Shown piece by piece: positions 1 through 8,103 of a DNA stretch of 21,011 bases; within the stretch, counting starts at the first letter, position 1, and the number at the start of each line of letters is the position of its first letter. Source of the stretch: DATDMG01 sp036518955 (GTDB lineage: Bacteria > Actinomycetota > Actinomycetes > Actinomycetales > Kineosporiaceae); assembly GCA_036518955.1 (NCBI GenBank), contig DATDMG010000185.1:1-21011 (forward strand), in the 5' to 3' direction. Made by a program: the position numbers and the translations under genes. The notes under the pieces are model-generated. The model made no database searches, had not been told where the DNA came from, and worked only from the letters and a program-made list of their open reading frames with translations.

Positions 1-1539
1 CTCGTCCGCCGCCGGGACGGCGGCCGGCTCCCGGGCGGTGGCGCGGTGGCCCGCGAGGTGGCCCCCGGGAACGGCGACCTCGGCGTGATGCTGCCGCCGA
101 CCGGGGTGCACCACCTGCTGCTGGGCCTGCCGGGCGACCCTCCCGGCCCACGCGTCCTGGTCCTGACCAGCGGGAACCTGTCCGGTGAGCCGATCGTCAC
201 GGACGACGACGTGGCGCTGCAGCGGCTCGGCGGCATCGCCGACGCCTGGCTGCGGCACGACCGTGCCGTCCATGTCCCGTGCGACGACTCCGTGATCGCC
301 GTCGTCCGCGGCGAGGAGCTGCCGGTACGGCGGTCGCGCGGGTACGCGCCGCTGCCCGTCCCGCTGCCGGTCCAGGTGCACCCCGTGCTGGCCACCGGCG
401 GGGACCTGAAGAACACCTTCGGGGTCGCCTCCGGCCGGTACGCCTGGCTGTCCGCACACGTCGGCGACCTCGACGACCTGGCGACCCGGCAGACGTACGA
501 CCGGGCCACCCGGCACCTGGCCGAGCTGGTGTCGGTGGAGCCGGCCGTCGTGGTGCGCGATGCGCACCCGGGGTACCGCAGCACGCGCTGGGCCCGCGAG
601 GCCGTGGCCGCCGGCCGGCCGTTCCCCGCGGCCCGGCGGCTGGCCGTCGTCCAGCACCATCACGCCCACGTCGCGGCCGTGATGGCCGAGCACGGCCTCG
701 ACGGCGGCGAGCCGGTGATCGGCGTCGCCTTCGACGGCACGGGGTACGGCCCGGACGGCGCGGTCTGGGGCGGCGAGGTGCTGCTCGCCGACTACGCCGG
801 GTTCCGGCGCTTCGCCCACCTGGCGTACGTGCCGCTGCCGGGCGGGGACGCCGCCGTCCGCCGGCCCTACCGGATGGCGCTGGCACACCTGCGTGCCGCG
901 GGTGTCGGCTGGGACGACGACCTGCCGTGCGTCGCCGCCTGCCCACCGGCCGAGCGCGCGGTGCTCGCCCGGCAGCTCGAGCGCGGCCTGGCGTGCCTGC
1001 CGACCTCCAGCGTCGGGCGGCTCTTCGACGCGGTGGCCGCGCTGGCCGGCGTCCGGCAGCGGGTCGACTACGAGGCGCAGGCCGCGATGGAGCTGCAGGC
1101 GCTCGCCGTCCCCGTCGTCGGGAGCGGCTGCGACACCGACGCCTACGCGCTGCCGATCCGGCCGCCCCGGGCGCCGGGGGAGCCCTTCCGGTGGGACGTC
1201 GCGCCGCTGATCCGCGGCGCGGCCCGGGACGTGCGGGCCGGCCTGGCGGCCGGGGTGGTCGGCGCCCGGTTCCACCGTGGCCTGGCCGCGGCGGTCGTGG
1301 ACGTCGTGGAGCGGGCCCTGGCGGTGACGCCGGGCAGCCGGGTGGCCCTGTCCGGCGGGGTCTTCGCCAACACCCTGCTCCTGGGGCTCGTGCTGGACGG
1401 GCTGGCGGCGTCCGGGCGGGGGCCGATCGAGGTGCTGCGGCACCGCCGGGTGCCGCCGAACGACGGCGGCCTGGCACTGGGGCAGATCGTGGTGGGAGCG
1501 CGCCTGCGGGCCGCCGGCGAGCAGGACGAGTCGAGCTGA
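1..1539 (+). CDS. hypF: Carbamoyltransferase HypF, C-terminal part (5' end outside window)
   Basis: HypF uses carbamoyl phosphate and ATP to carbamoylate the C-terminal cysteine of HypE, the first step in making the cyanide ligands of [NiFe]-hydrogenase. The frame is open from base 1, so the gene starts upstream; the acylphosphatase and zinc-finger parts are missing. What remains is the end of the YrdC-like domain (APGNGDLGVMLPPTGVHHLL, then LTSGNLSGEPI) and the Kae1-like carbamoyltransferase domain. Visible Kae1-type motifs are HHHAH (bases 655-669, metal binding), DGTGYG (733-750), DYEAQAAMEL, LSGGVFAN and PPNDGGLALGQ near the end. The GTG at base 46 is an internal codon, not a start. The stop is 18 bases before hypC, and a strong GGAGGAGG ribosome binding site for hypC lies in the gap. 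Family identity is certain; the partial state is due to the window edge. Confidence 0.97.
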   Translation, partial: LVRRRDGGRLPGGGAVAREVAPGNGDLGVMLPPTGVHHLLLGLPGDPPGPRVLVLTSGNLSGEPIVTDDDVALQRLGGIADAWLRHDRAVHVPCDDSVIAVVRGEELPVRRSRGYAPLPVPLPVQVHPVLATGGDLKNTFGVASGRYAWLSAHVGDLDDLATRQTYDRATRHLAELVSVEPAVVVRDAHPGYRSTRWAREAVAAGRPFPAARRLAVVQHHHAHVAAVMAEHGLDGGEPVIGVAFDGTGYGPDGAVWGGEVLLADYAGFRRFAHLAYVPLPGGDAAVRRPYRMALAHLRAAGVGWDDDLPCVAACPPAERAVLARQLERGLACLPTSSVGRLFDAVAALAGVRQRVDYEAQAAMELQALAVPVVGSGCDTDAYALPIRPPRAPGEPFRWDVAPLIRGAARDVRAGLAAGVVGARFHRGLAAAVVDVVERALAVTPGSRVALSGGVFANTLLLGLVLDGLAASGRGPIEVLRHRRVPPNDGGLALGQIVVGARLRAAGEQDESS

Positions 1540-1557
1540 CGGGAGGAGGGTCCACCG

Positions 1558-1827
1558 ATGTGTCTGGCGGTGCCGGGGAAGGTGCTCGAGATCACCGAGC
1601 GTGACCTGACCAGAATGGCCACGGTCGATTTCGGTGGTGTGGTCAAGGACGTGTGCCTGGCCTACCTGCCCGATGTCCAGGTGGGGGACTACACGATCGT
1701 CCACGTGGGGTTCGCGATCCAGAGACTCGACGAGGCGTCCGCGCGCGAGACCCTGGCCCTGTTCGAGAGCCTGGGGATGCTCGAGGAGGAGTTCCGGGAC
1801 CCGTCGGCGCCGGGGGCGGCGTCGTGA
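1558..1827 (+). CDS. hypC: Hydrogenase maturation chaperone HypC (HypC/HybG/HupF family)
   Basis: This 89-residue protein has the usual HypC length. It starts with the defining MCLAVPGKV, whose Cys2 binds the Fe(CN)2CO unit and contacts HypD and the hydrogenase large-subunit precursor. Other family marks are the VDFGG segment and VGDYTIVHVGFAI in the OB-fold barrel, followed by an acidic C-terminal helix. The ATG is 8 bases after a GGAGGAGG Shine-Dalgarno run at about 1541-1549. The stop overlaps the hypD start in a GTGA arrangement (1824-1827), so the two are probably translationally coupled, as expected for partners of one complex. HypC acts in the cytoplasm. Only one hypC-type gene is visible here. 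Confidence 0.97.
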   Translation: MCLAVPGKVLEITERDLTRMATVDFGGVVKDVCLAYLPDVQVGDYTIVHVGFAIQRLDEASARETLALFESLGMLEEEFRDPSAPGAAS

Positions 1828-2957
1828 AGTACCTCGACGAGTTCCGCGACCCGGAACTGGCCCGGCGGCTCTTCGCGGACCTCCGGGCGACGGTGTCCTC
1901 CGTGCCCGGACGGCGCTGGGCGCTGATGGAGGTCTGCGGTGGGCAGACCCACTCGATCATCCGGCACGGCATCGACCAGCTGCTGCCGGGGGAGATCGAG
2001 CTCGTCCACGGACCCGGCTGCCCGGTGTGCGTGACCCCGCTGGAGATCATCGACAAGGCCCTGGACATCGCCGCCCGGCCGGGCGTCACGTTCTGCTCCT
2101 TCGGGGACATGCTGCGGGTGCCGGGCAGCGGCCGCGACCTGTTCCGGGTGCGCGGCGAGGGCGGCGACGTGCGGGTCGTCTACTCACCGCTGGACGCCCT
2201 GCGGATCGCGCAGGAGAACCCGGACCGGCAGGTGGTGTTCTTCGGGATCGGGTTCGAGACGACCGCACCGCCGAACGCGATGACGGTGCACCAGGCGCGG
2301 CGGCTCGGCATCGAGAACTTCTCCGTGCTGGTCTCGCACGTCCGGGTTCCCCCGGCCATCGAGGCGATCATGACGTCGCCGACGTCGCGGGTGCAGGCGT
2401 TCCTGGCCGCGGGGCACGTGTGCAGCGTGATGGGTACCGGGGAGTACCCGGCGCTGGCCGAGCGTTTCGGCGTCCCGATCGTGGTCACCGGATTCGAGCC
2501 CCTGGACCTGCTGGAGGGTATCCGCCGGGCGGTACGCCAGCTCGTCCGCGGGCGGCACGAGGTGGAGAACGCCTACCCGCGCGCCGTCCCCGCGGAGGGC
2601 AACCCGGCGGCGCGCGCGATGCTCGCCGACGTCTTCGAGGTGTGCGACCGGGCATGGCGCGGGATCGGCGTGATCCCGCGGTCCGGTTGGCGGCTGTCCG
2701 CGGCGTACCGGGCCTACGATGCCGAGGAACGCTTCGACGTCACGGGCATCCGGACCGTCGAACCCGCCCGGTGCCGCAGCGGCGAGGTGCTGCAGGGCCT
2801 GCTCCGGCCGAACGAGTGCGCCGCGTTCGGCCGGGAGTGCACCCCCCGGACCCCGCTCGGCGCGACCATGGTGAGCAGCGAGGGCGCCTGTTCGGCCTAC
2901 TACCTGTACCGCCGGCTCGGCGGCACCCCGACGATGGAGGCGACCCCCGTTGGCTGA
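1824..2957 (+). CDS. hypD: Hydrogenase maturation Fe-S protein HypD
   Basis: HypD is the scaffold with HypC on which the Fe(CN)2CO cofactor is built, using cyanide delivered by HypE. The GTG at 1824 overlapping the hypC stop gives 377 residues, the normal HypD size, starting MKYLDEFRDPELARRL. The frame is open further upstream (to 1653), but that part only shadows hypC. Conserved features are CGGQTH with Cys38, GPGCPVC with Cys66 and Cys69 (the proposed thiol-exchange and Fe-binding cysteines), FGIGFETTAP, and the C-terminal cysteines 317, 332, 339 and 356 around FGRECTP and MVSSEGAC, which hold the [4Fe-4S] cluster in the family. All key cysteines are present, so the protein should be functional. 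Its end overlaps the hypE start by 8 bases. Confidence 0.97.
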   Translation: MKYLDEFRDPELARRLFADLRATVSSVPGRRWALMEVCGGQTHSIIRHGIDQLLPGEIELVHGPGCPVCVTPLEIIDKALDIAARPGVTFCSFGDMLRVPGSGRDLFRVRGEGGDVRVVYSPLDALRIAQENPDRQVVFFGIGFETTAPPNAMTVHQARRLGIENFSVLVSHVRVPPAIEAIMTSPTSRVQAFLAAGHVCSVMGTGEYPALAERFGVPIVVTGFEPLDLLEGIRRAVRQLVRGRHEVENAYPRAVPAEGNPAARAMLADVFEVCDRAWRGIGVIPRSGWRLSAAYRAYDAEERFDVTGIRTVEPARCRSGEVLQGLLRPNECAAFGRECTPRTPLGATMVSSEGACSAYYLYRRLGGTPTMEATPVG

Positions 2958-4041
2958 CCCCGAGGCCGGTGGCGCCGGCCGGCTCGACCTGGAGAGCTGG
3001 TCCTGCCCGGTGCCGCTCCGGGGCGCCCCCAAGATCCTGATGGGGCACGGCGGCGGAGGCCAGCTCTCGGCCGAGCTGGTGGAGGACCTGTTCCTGCCGG
3101 CCCTGGCCGGTGCGGCGCCGGACGCCGTCCTGGCCGGGCTCGCCGACTCGGCCGTGGTGACCCTGGGTGGCACCCGGCTGGCGTTCTCGACCGACTCGTA
3201 CGTCGTCCGGCCGATGTTCTTCCCCGGGGGGTCGATCGGCGAACTGGCTGTCAACGGCACCGTCAACGACCTCGCCATGAGCGGTGCCCAGGCGGCCTAC
3301 CTGTCCTGCGGGTTCATCCTCGAGGAGGGCACGGACGTCGACCTGGTGGGCCGGGTCGCGGCCGCGCTGGGCGCTGCCGCCGCGGCCGCGGGCGTGACCG
3401 TCGCCACCGGCGACACCAAGGTGGTGGACGCCGGGCACGGCGACGGTGTCTACGTCAACACCGCGGGGATCGGCATCGTCCCGGACGGCGTCGACGTCCG
3501 ACCGCAGCGCGCCCGGCCGGGCGACGTGGTGATCCTCAGCGGCGACATCGGCGTGCACGGCATCGCGATCATGAGCGTTCGGGAGGGGCTGGAGTTCGGC
3601 ACCGAGGTGCGCTCCGACACCGCGCCGCTGAACGGGCTCGTGGCGGCCATGCTCGCGGTCACCCCGGACCTGCACACCCTCCGGGACCCCACCCGCGGCG
3701 GCCTGGCCGCCTCGCTCAACGAGATCGCCCGTGCCGCCAGGGTCGGGGTGGCGGTCACCGAGCGCGCGGTCCCGGTGCCGGAGGCGGTCGCGAACGCCTG
3801 CGCCTTCCTCGGCCTGGATCCGTGGTTCGTCGCGAACGAGGGCACGTTGGTGGCCTTCGTCCCCCGGGAGCACGCCGACGCCGTCCTCGCCGCGATGCGC
3901 GCGCACCCGCTCGGGGCACGCGCGGCGATCATCGGGGAGGCCGTCGACGACCATCCCGGTCTGGTGGTCGCCCGGACGCTCCTCGGCGCCGGTCGCGTGG
4001 TGGACCTCCCGCTGGGCGAGCAGCTTCCCCGGATCTGCTGA
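2950..4041 (+). CDS. hypE: Carbamoyl dehydratase HypE
   Basis: HypE dehydrates its carbamoylated C-terminal cysteine, using ATP, to a thiocyanate and passes the CN group to the HypC-HypD complex. The protein (363 residues) has the PurM/SelD-like fold signs: HGGGGQLSAELVEDLFLPAL near residue 35, FSTDSYVVRPMFFPGGSIGELAVNG-type ATP-binding region (broken here by description), then GDTKVV, DPTRGGLAASLNE and FVANEGTLVAF. It ends exactly in LPRIC, the conserved tail whose last cysteine is the carbamoylation site. The chosen start is TTG at 2950, overlapping hypD by 8 bases; it is the first in-frame start giving a family-like N-terminus, but a slightly later start cannot be excluded. It is the last gene of the hypFCDE operon. 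Confidence 0.95.
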   Translation: MADPEAGGAGRLDLESWSCPVPLRGAPKILMGHGGGGQLSAELVEDLFLPALAGAAPDAVLAGLADSAVVTLGGTRLAFSTDSYVVRPMFFPGGSIGELAVNGTVNDLAMSGAQAAYLSCGFILEEGTDVDLVGRVAAALGAAAAAAGVTVATGDTKVVDAGHGDGVYVNTAGIGIVPDGVDVRPQRARPGDVVILSGDIGVHGIAIMSVREGLEFGTEVRSDTAPLNGLVAAMLAVTPDLHTLRDPTRGGLAASLNEIARAARVGVAVTERAVPVPEAVANACAFLGLDPWFVANEGTLVAFVPREHADAVLAAMRAHPLGARAAIIGEAVDDHPGLVVARTLLGAGRVVDLPLGEQLPRIC

Positions 4042-4055
4042 CCCGCGAGCGGGAG

Positions 4056-4086
4056 CGGCCCGCTGCTGCCGTGCCGGAGCGGGCCG
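4056..4086 (+). terminator. Hairpin after hypE, possible terminator
   Basis: A perfect 9-bp GC stem (CGGCCCGCT at 4056-4064 with AGCGGGCCG at 4078-4086) with a 13-base loop lies 15 bases after the hypE stop and before the metB-like gene. There is no T-tract, as is common for hairpins in high-GC actinobacteria, so a role in ending the hyp transcript is inferred. Confidence 0.4.
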
Positions 4087-4114
4087 GCCGCCCGCCGAAC
4101 GGCGCCCGGTCGCG

Positions 4115-4120
4115 TAGCGT
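4115..4120 (+). promoter_or_regulatory. Candidate -10 element of a leaderless metB transcript
   Basis: TAGCGT fits the actinobacterial TANNNT -10 pattern. It ends 7 bases before the GTG at 4128, the distance expected if transcription starts at the start codon itself. No Shine-Dalgarno is seen before this GTG and no clear -35 is visible. This supports a leaderless mRNA separate from the hyp operon. Confidence 0.45.
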
Positions 4121-4127
4121 GGCATCC

Positions 4128-5360
4128 GTGACCACACAGACCCCATGGTCCGGGCGGGGATTCTCCACCCGGGCCGTGCACGCGGGCTCCGAGCCCGACC
4201 CGGCGACCGGCGCGGTCGTCACGCCGATCTACGCCACCTCGACCTTCGCCCAGGACGGCGTCGGCGGCCTGCGCACCGGCCTGGGCACCGGCTACGAGTA
4301 CAGCCGCAGCGGCAACCCGACGCGCACCGGGCTCGAGGAGTGCCTCGCCGCCCTGGAGGGCGGGCCGGGCAGCCCGGTGCGCGCCTTCGCCTTCGCCTCC
4401 GGCCTGGCCGCCGAGGACGCCGTCCTGCGGGCCGTGACCGGCCCGGGCGACCACGTCGTGCTCGGGGACGACGCCTACGGCGGCACGTACCGGCTGATCG
4501 CCCGGGTCGGCGGCCCGTGGGGGCTCGAGCACGCCGCAGCGCACCTGTCGGACCTGGACGCCGCCGCGGCGGCCATCCGCCCGGGGCACACCCGGGTGGT
4601 CTGGGTGGAGACGCCGACCAACCCGCTCCTCGGCGTCGCCGACATCGCGTCCCTGGCCGCGCTGGTGCACGAGGCGGGCGCGCTGCTCGTGGTGGACAAC
4701 ACGTTCGCCACGCCCTACCTGCAGAACCCGCTGGCGCTCGGCGCGGACGTCGTCGTCCACTCCACGACCAAGTACTGCGGCGGCCACTCGGACGTCGTGG
4801 GAGGCGCCGTCGTCGTGCGGGCCGGAGCCGTGGCGCCGTGGCGGGACGGTGTGGGCGGGCTCCCGGCCGACGTCGCGGAGCGCGTCGACTTCCACCGGAA
4901 CGCCGTCGGCGCGGTCCCGGGCCCGTTCGACGCGTGGCTGGTGCAGCGCGGCCTGAAGACGCTCGGCGTCCGGATGGAGCGACACTGCGACAACGCCGAG
5001 CGGGTCGCGGAGTTCCTGGTCGAGCACCCTCGGGTGACCGCCGTGCTGTACCCGGGCCTGCCCGAGCACCCCGGGCACGACGTGGCCCAGAAGCAGATGC
5101 GCCGGTTCGGGGGGATGGTCAGCTTCCGGCCGGCCGGGGGCGAGGCGGAGGCGGCGGAGGTCTGCCGCCGTACCCGCCTGTTCACCCTCGCCGAGAGCCT
5201 GGGCGGCGTCGAGTCGCTGATCGAGCTCCCCGGCCGGATGACGCACGCGTCGGTGGCCGGGTCGGCGCTGGAGGTCCCGGCCGACCTGGTCCGGCTGTCC
5301 GTCGGCATCGAGGACGCCGACGACCTGCTCGCCGACCTGGACCAGGCGCTCCGGGCGTGA
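4128..5360 (+). CDS. metB: Cystathionine gamma-synthase / gamma-lyase family PLP enzyme
   Basis: A Cys/Met-metabolism PLP enzyme of 410 residues. Synthases join an activated homoserine ester and cysteine into cystathionine; lyases of the same family cleave cystathionine to cysteine and 2-oxobutyrate. Sequence alone does not separate these. Visible family marks are YSRSGNPTR near the N-terminus, FASGLAAEDAVL, the DDAYGGTYRL segment, WVETPTNPLL, VVDNTFATPYLQNPL, and HSTTKYCGGHSDVVGG with the PLP-binding Lys215. The end (ESLGGVESLIELPGRMTHAS, then VRLSVGIED) is standard. The frame is open upstream to 3822, but this overlaps hypE and shows no homology; the GTG at 4128 follows a -10-like TAGCGT and gives a normal N-terminus. 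The gene lies in the metB-greA-mca neighbourhood known from M. tuberculosis (Rv1079 is metB, from memory), which favours the metB name. Confidence 0.9.
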   Translation: MTTQTPWSGRGFSTRAVHAGSEPDPATGAVVTPIYATSTFAQDGVGGLRTGLGTGYEYSRSGNPTRTGLEECLAALEGGPGSPVRAFAFASGLAAEDAVLRAVTGPGDHVVLGDDAYGGTYRLIARVGGPWGLEHAAAHLSDLDAAAAAIRPGHTRVVWVETPTNPLLGVADIASLAALVHEAGALLVVDNTFATPYLQNPLALGADVVVHSTTKYCGGHSDVVGGAVVVRAGAVAPWRDGVGGLPADVAERVDFHRNAVGAVPGPFDAWLVQRGLKTLGVRMERHCDNAERVAEFLVEHPRVTAVLYPGLPEHPGHDVAQKQMRRFGGMVSFRPAGGEAEAAEVCRRTRLFTLAESLGGVESLIELPGRMTHASVAGSALEVPADLVRLSVGIEDADDLLADLDQALRA

Positions 5361-5372
5361 CCGCGGCCGGGC

Positions 5373-6782
5373 GTGGCTGAGGCGGTCCTCTGCGTCGACG
5401 TGGGTTCCACCTTCACCAAAGGCGCCCTGGTCGACGCGGAGGCCGGCGAGCTGCTCGCGGTGGCCGCGCACCCGACGACGCTGGCCGGTGACGTCCTCGA
5501 GGGGGTGTGCGCGGTGCGCGCCGCCGTCGAGGCCGCGGCGGGCCGGCGGGCCGGTGAGGTGCTGGCCTGCTCCAGCGCGGGCGGCGGCCTGCGGATCGCG
5601 GTCGTCGGGTACGAGCGGCTGGTCACCGCCCGGGCCGGTCACCGGGTGGCGCTGACGGCGGGTGGCTGCGTCGTCCACGTGCACGCCGGTCCGCTGGACG
5701 GCGCCGGACTGGCGGCGCTGCGGGCCACCCGCCCCGACGTCGTCCTGCTCACCGGCGGCACCGACGGCGGCAACGCGGACGTCGTCCTGCACAACGCCGG
5801 CCGGCTCGCCCGGGCCCGGATCGCCGTCCCGGTCGTGTACGCCGGCAATGCGGACGCCGCGGAGCCGGCCCGCGACCTGCTGGCGGCCACCGGCCGCCGG
5901 GTCGCGGTGGCCGGCAACGTGCTGCCGCGGATCGGGGTGCTCGACCCGCAGCCGGCCCGGGCGGCGATCCGTGCGGCGTTCCTGGAGCACGTGATCGGCG
6001 GCAAGCGGCTGTCCCGGGAGCCGGCGTTCCACCGGATGCTCCGCGGCGCCACGCCGGACGCCGTCCTCGCCGGGGTCGAGGTGCTCGCCGACGGCGCCCC
6101 CGGCGTGCCGGGCGCCGGGGATGTGCTGGTGGTGGACGTCGGCGGCGCGACCACGGACGTGTACTCGGTGGTGACGCCCGCCGGCGAGGACGCCACCCTG
6201 CCCCGAGAGGTGGTCGCCACCCTGTGGCGGGCCCGCACGGTCGAGGGGGATCTCGGGATGCGCTGGAGCGCACCCGGCGTGCTCGCGGCGGCCCGGGCGG
6301 AGCGGTTGCTCGCGGAGCCCGGCACGGACCCATCCGGTGGCCCGCCGGTCGGGTCCGATGCCGGCCTCGACGCCGGCCTCGACGACTATGCCGCCGCCTG
6401 CGCGGCGGATCCCCGCCGGTTGCCCACGTCGCCGGCCGAGGCCGCCGCCGACGCGCGGATCGCGGAGCTCGCGGTGACCGTCGCGCTGCGCCGGCACGCC
6501 CGACCGGCGGTGCCGGCCGCCCCGGCGCGCCCGCTGGGCGACGTCGGGCTCGTGGTCGGCTGCGGTGGGGTGCTCCGGCACGGTGACGACGGGCTGCGCC
6601 GCCGGGTACTCGCCGCGGCGATCGGGGACCACGCCGGGGGGTGGAAGGTCCCCGATCGCGCCCGCCCGGCGGTGGACGCACGGTACGCGCTGTTCGCCGC
6701 CGGGCTGCTGGCCGCCCGGGTGCCGGTCGCCGCCGCCCGGCTCGCCACGACCAGCCTGGTGCCGGTGCCCGCGGCACGCTGA
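5373..6782 (+). CDS. GlmL/MutL-family ASKHA protein (orphan)
   Basis: This 469-residue protein belongs to the GlmL/MutL family (unrelated to mismatch-repair MutL), whose known members sit beside coenzyme-B12 aminomutases such as glutamate mutase or ornithine aminomutase and are thought to act as chaperones or reactivases. It has the two ASKHA phosphate-binding loops: DVGSTFTKGALVD at residues 9-21 and DVGGATTDVYSVV near residue 257. Family marks LLTGGTDGGNADVVLHNA and VVYAGNADA lie between, and GCGGVLRHG comes late. Length matches the family. The GTG start is 12 bases after the metB-like stop, so co-transcription is likely, but the ribosome binding site is weak. No mutase S or E subunit is encoded in the window, so its client is unknown. 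The family call is firm; the role is not. Confidence 0.87.
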   Translation: MAEAVLCVDVGSTFTKGALVDAEAGELLAVAAHPTTLAGDVLEGVCAVRAAVEAAAGRRAGEVLACSSAGGGLRIAVVGYERLVTARAGHRVALTAGGCVVHVHAGPLDGAGLAALRATRPDVVLLTGGTDGGNADVVLHNAGRLARARIAVPVVYAGNADAAEPARDLLAATGRRVAVAGNVLPRIGVLDPQPARAAIRAAFLEHVIGGKRLSREPAFHRMLRGATPDAVLAGVEVLADGAPGVPGAGDVLVVDVGGATTDVYSVVTPAGEDATLPREVVATLWRARTVEGDLGMRWSAPGVLAAARAERLLAEPGTDPSGGPPVGSDAGLDAGLDDYAAACAADPRRLPTSPAEAAADARIAELAVTVALRRHARPAVPAAPARPLGDVGLVVGCGGVLRHGDDGLRRRVLAAAIGDHAGGWKVPDRARPAVDARYALFAAGLLAARVPVAAARLATTSLVPVPAAR

Positions 6783-6843
6783 CGGCTCGGGACGTCGGGG
6801 GGTCGGTGGGCGCGCGGCGCGGGCAGCGGTGACGATGGTCGGC

Positions 6844-8076
6844 ATGCATCGCGATCCGGACGCCGCCCTGGTACCGATCGGCCTGCGCGCCGCCGCCGGC
6901 TGGACCTGGCGGATGGTCGTCGTCGGAGTGGGGATCTACCTGCTCCTCCAGCTCCTGCAGGTCTTCGAGGTGCTGGTGGTGCCCGTGCTGGTGGCCCTGC
7001 TCGTCGTCGCGCTGCTCCGCCCGCTCGCCGACGTGCTCGTCGGGGCGCGGCTGCCGCGACCGGCCGCGTCGCTGCTGACCGTCGTCCTCGCGCTGGCCGT
7101 GGTGGCCGGGCTGATCGCGCTGATCGGCCAGCAGATCAGCAGTGGCTTCCCCGACCTGCAGACCCAGGCCGGGGCCGGTTGGCGAGAGCTGCAGCGGCAA
7201 CTCGCGGCGTCCCCGCTGCACCTGACCAACGACCAGCTGAGCGACATGATCGACAATGCCGTCAACAGTGTGTCCACCTCCCTGCGCGGCAACGGGAACC
7301 GGGTCGTCTCCGGCGCCGTCCAGGTGGGCTCGACGGCGGCCGACGTGGTGACCGGACTCTTCGTCGTCCTGTTCAGCACGTTCTTCTTCCTGTCCGGCGG
7401 AGATCGGATCTGGGCCTGGCTCGTCGGCCTCTTCCCGCGGACGGCGCGCCACCGGGTGCACGAGGCGGGTGTCCGGGCCTGGGCCACGCTGACGTCGTAC
7501 GTCCGGGCCACGGTCGTGGTCGCCCTGGTCGACGGCACCGGGGTCGCGGTGGTGGCCGCCCTGCTGGGGGTCCCGCTGCCGGTCCCGCTCGGGGTGCTGG
7601 TGTTCCTCGGGGCGTTCGTCCCGGTCGCGGGAGCGCTGGTCTCCGGGATCGTCGCCGTCCTGATCGCCCTGGTCGCGAAGGGCCCGCTGGTGGCGCTGCT
7701 GATGCTGGCCGGGGTGGTCGGTGTCCAGCAGATCGAGGCGCACGTCCTGCAGCCGTTCCTGATGGGGCGGGCCGTCCAGGTGCACCCGCTCGCGGTGATC
7801 CTGGCGATCGGCGCCGGCGCGCTGCTGGCCGGGATCGTGGGCGCGCTGTTCGCCGTCCCGTTCACGGCCGTGGTGAACGTGGTGGGGCAGTACCTGGCGG
7901 GGGAGCGGGACGCCTCCGCCGAGGAGCCGGGACCGCTCGCCGACGAACCTCCCACCGAACGGCCGGGGCAACCCGAGCAGCGGGGGCAACCCGAGCAGCG
8001 GGGGCAACCCGAGCAACGGGAGCAACCTGAGCAACCCGAGCAATCGGAGCAACACGAGCAATCGGAACGGGTGTGA
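6844..8076 (+). CDS. AI-2E family transporter with repeat-rich C-terminal tail
   Basis: A polytopic membrane protein (410 residues) of the AI-2E transporter family (TqsA/YdiK/PerM type). Members include autoinducer-2 exporters and Na+/H+ antiporters, so the substrate cannot be named. Several hydrophobic segments are clear: two at about residues 20-65, one near 75-95, one at about 165-190 (LFVVLFSTFFFLSG), then a cluster from about 220 to 350. The family-typical LTSYVRATVVVALVDGTG and VQQIEAHVLQPFLMGRAVQV are present. The last 60 residues are hydrophilic, ending in PEQRGQ repeats encoded by an 18-bp tandem repeat. ATG 6844 was chosen because a GACGAT -10-like element lies 7 bases upstream; ATG 6835 and GTG 6829 in the same frame are possible. 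It is 61 bases after the GlmL-like gene and may belong to its transcript. Confidence 0.85.
   Translation: MHRDPDAALVPIGLRAAAGWTWRMVVVGVGIYLLLQLLQVFEVLVVPVLVALLVVALLRPLADVLVGARLPRPAASLLTVVLALAVVAGLIALIGQQISSGFPDLQTQAGAGWRELQRQLAASPLHLTNDQLSDMIDNAVNSVSTSLRGNGNRVVSGAVQVGSTAADVVTGLFVVLFSTFFFLSGGDRIWAWLVGLFPRTARHRVHEAGVRAWATLTSYVRATVVVALVDGTGVAVVAALLGVPLPVPLGVLVFLGAFVPVAGALVSGIVAVLIALVAKGPLVALLMLAGVVGVQQIEAHVLQPFLMGRAVQVHPLAVILAIGAGALLAGIVGALFAVPFTAVVNVVGQYLAGERDASAEEPGPLADEPPTERPGQPEQRGQPEQRGQPEQREQPEQPEQSEQHEQSERV
7963..8070 (+). repeat. 18-bp/9-bp tandem repeat in the transporter C-terminus
   Basis: Four 18-bp units follow one another at 7963-7980, 7981-7998, 7999-8016 and 8017-8034; units 2 and 3 differ only at the last base. 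They break down into four 9-bp half-units (each NNNGAGCAA-like) up to 8070, just before the stop. All units are in frame and encode PEQRGQ and then PEQ/SEQ/HEQ, a Gln/Glu-rich tail. The graded decay from exact to diverged units is the pattern of slippage expansion. Confidence 0.95.
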
Positions 8077-8091
8077 GCGGCGCCGCCGTGC

Positions 8092-8097
8092 CAGGAT
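8092..8097 (+). promoter_or_regulatory. Candidate -10 element of a leaderless ilvA transcript
   Basis: CAGGAT differs from TANNNT only in the first base and ends 6 bases before the ilvA GTG. The gap after the transporter stop is only 27 bases and no Shine-Dalgarno is seen. Leaderless transcription is therefore plausible but weaker than for the metB-like gene. Confidence 0.3.
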
Positions 8098-8103
8098 GCG
8101 CAC

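Noticed and set aside
3450..6845. Very long open frame on the minus strand (1131 codons)
   Set aside because: It lies opposite hypE, the metB-like gene and the GlmL-like gene, all with firm homology. Its Arg/Pro/Gly/His-rich translation is the usual antisense artefact of GC-rich coding DNA.
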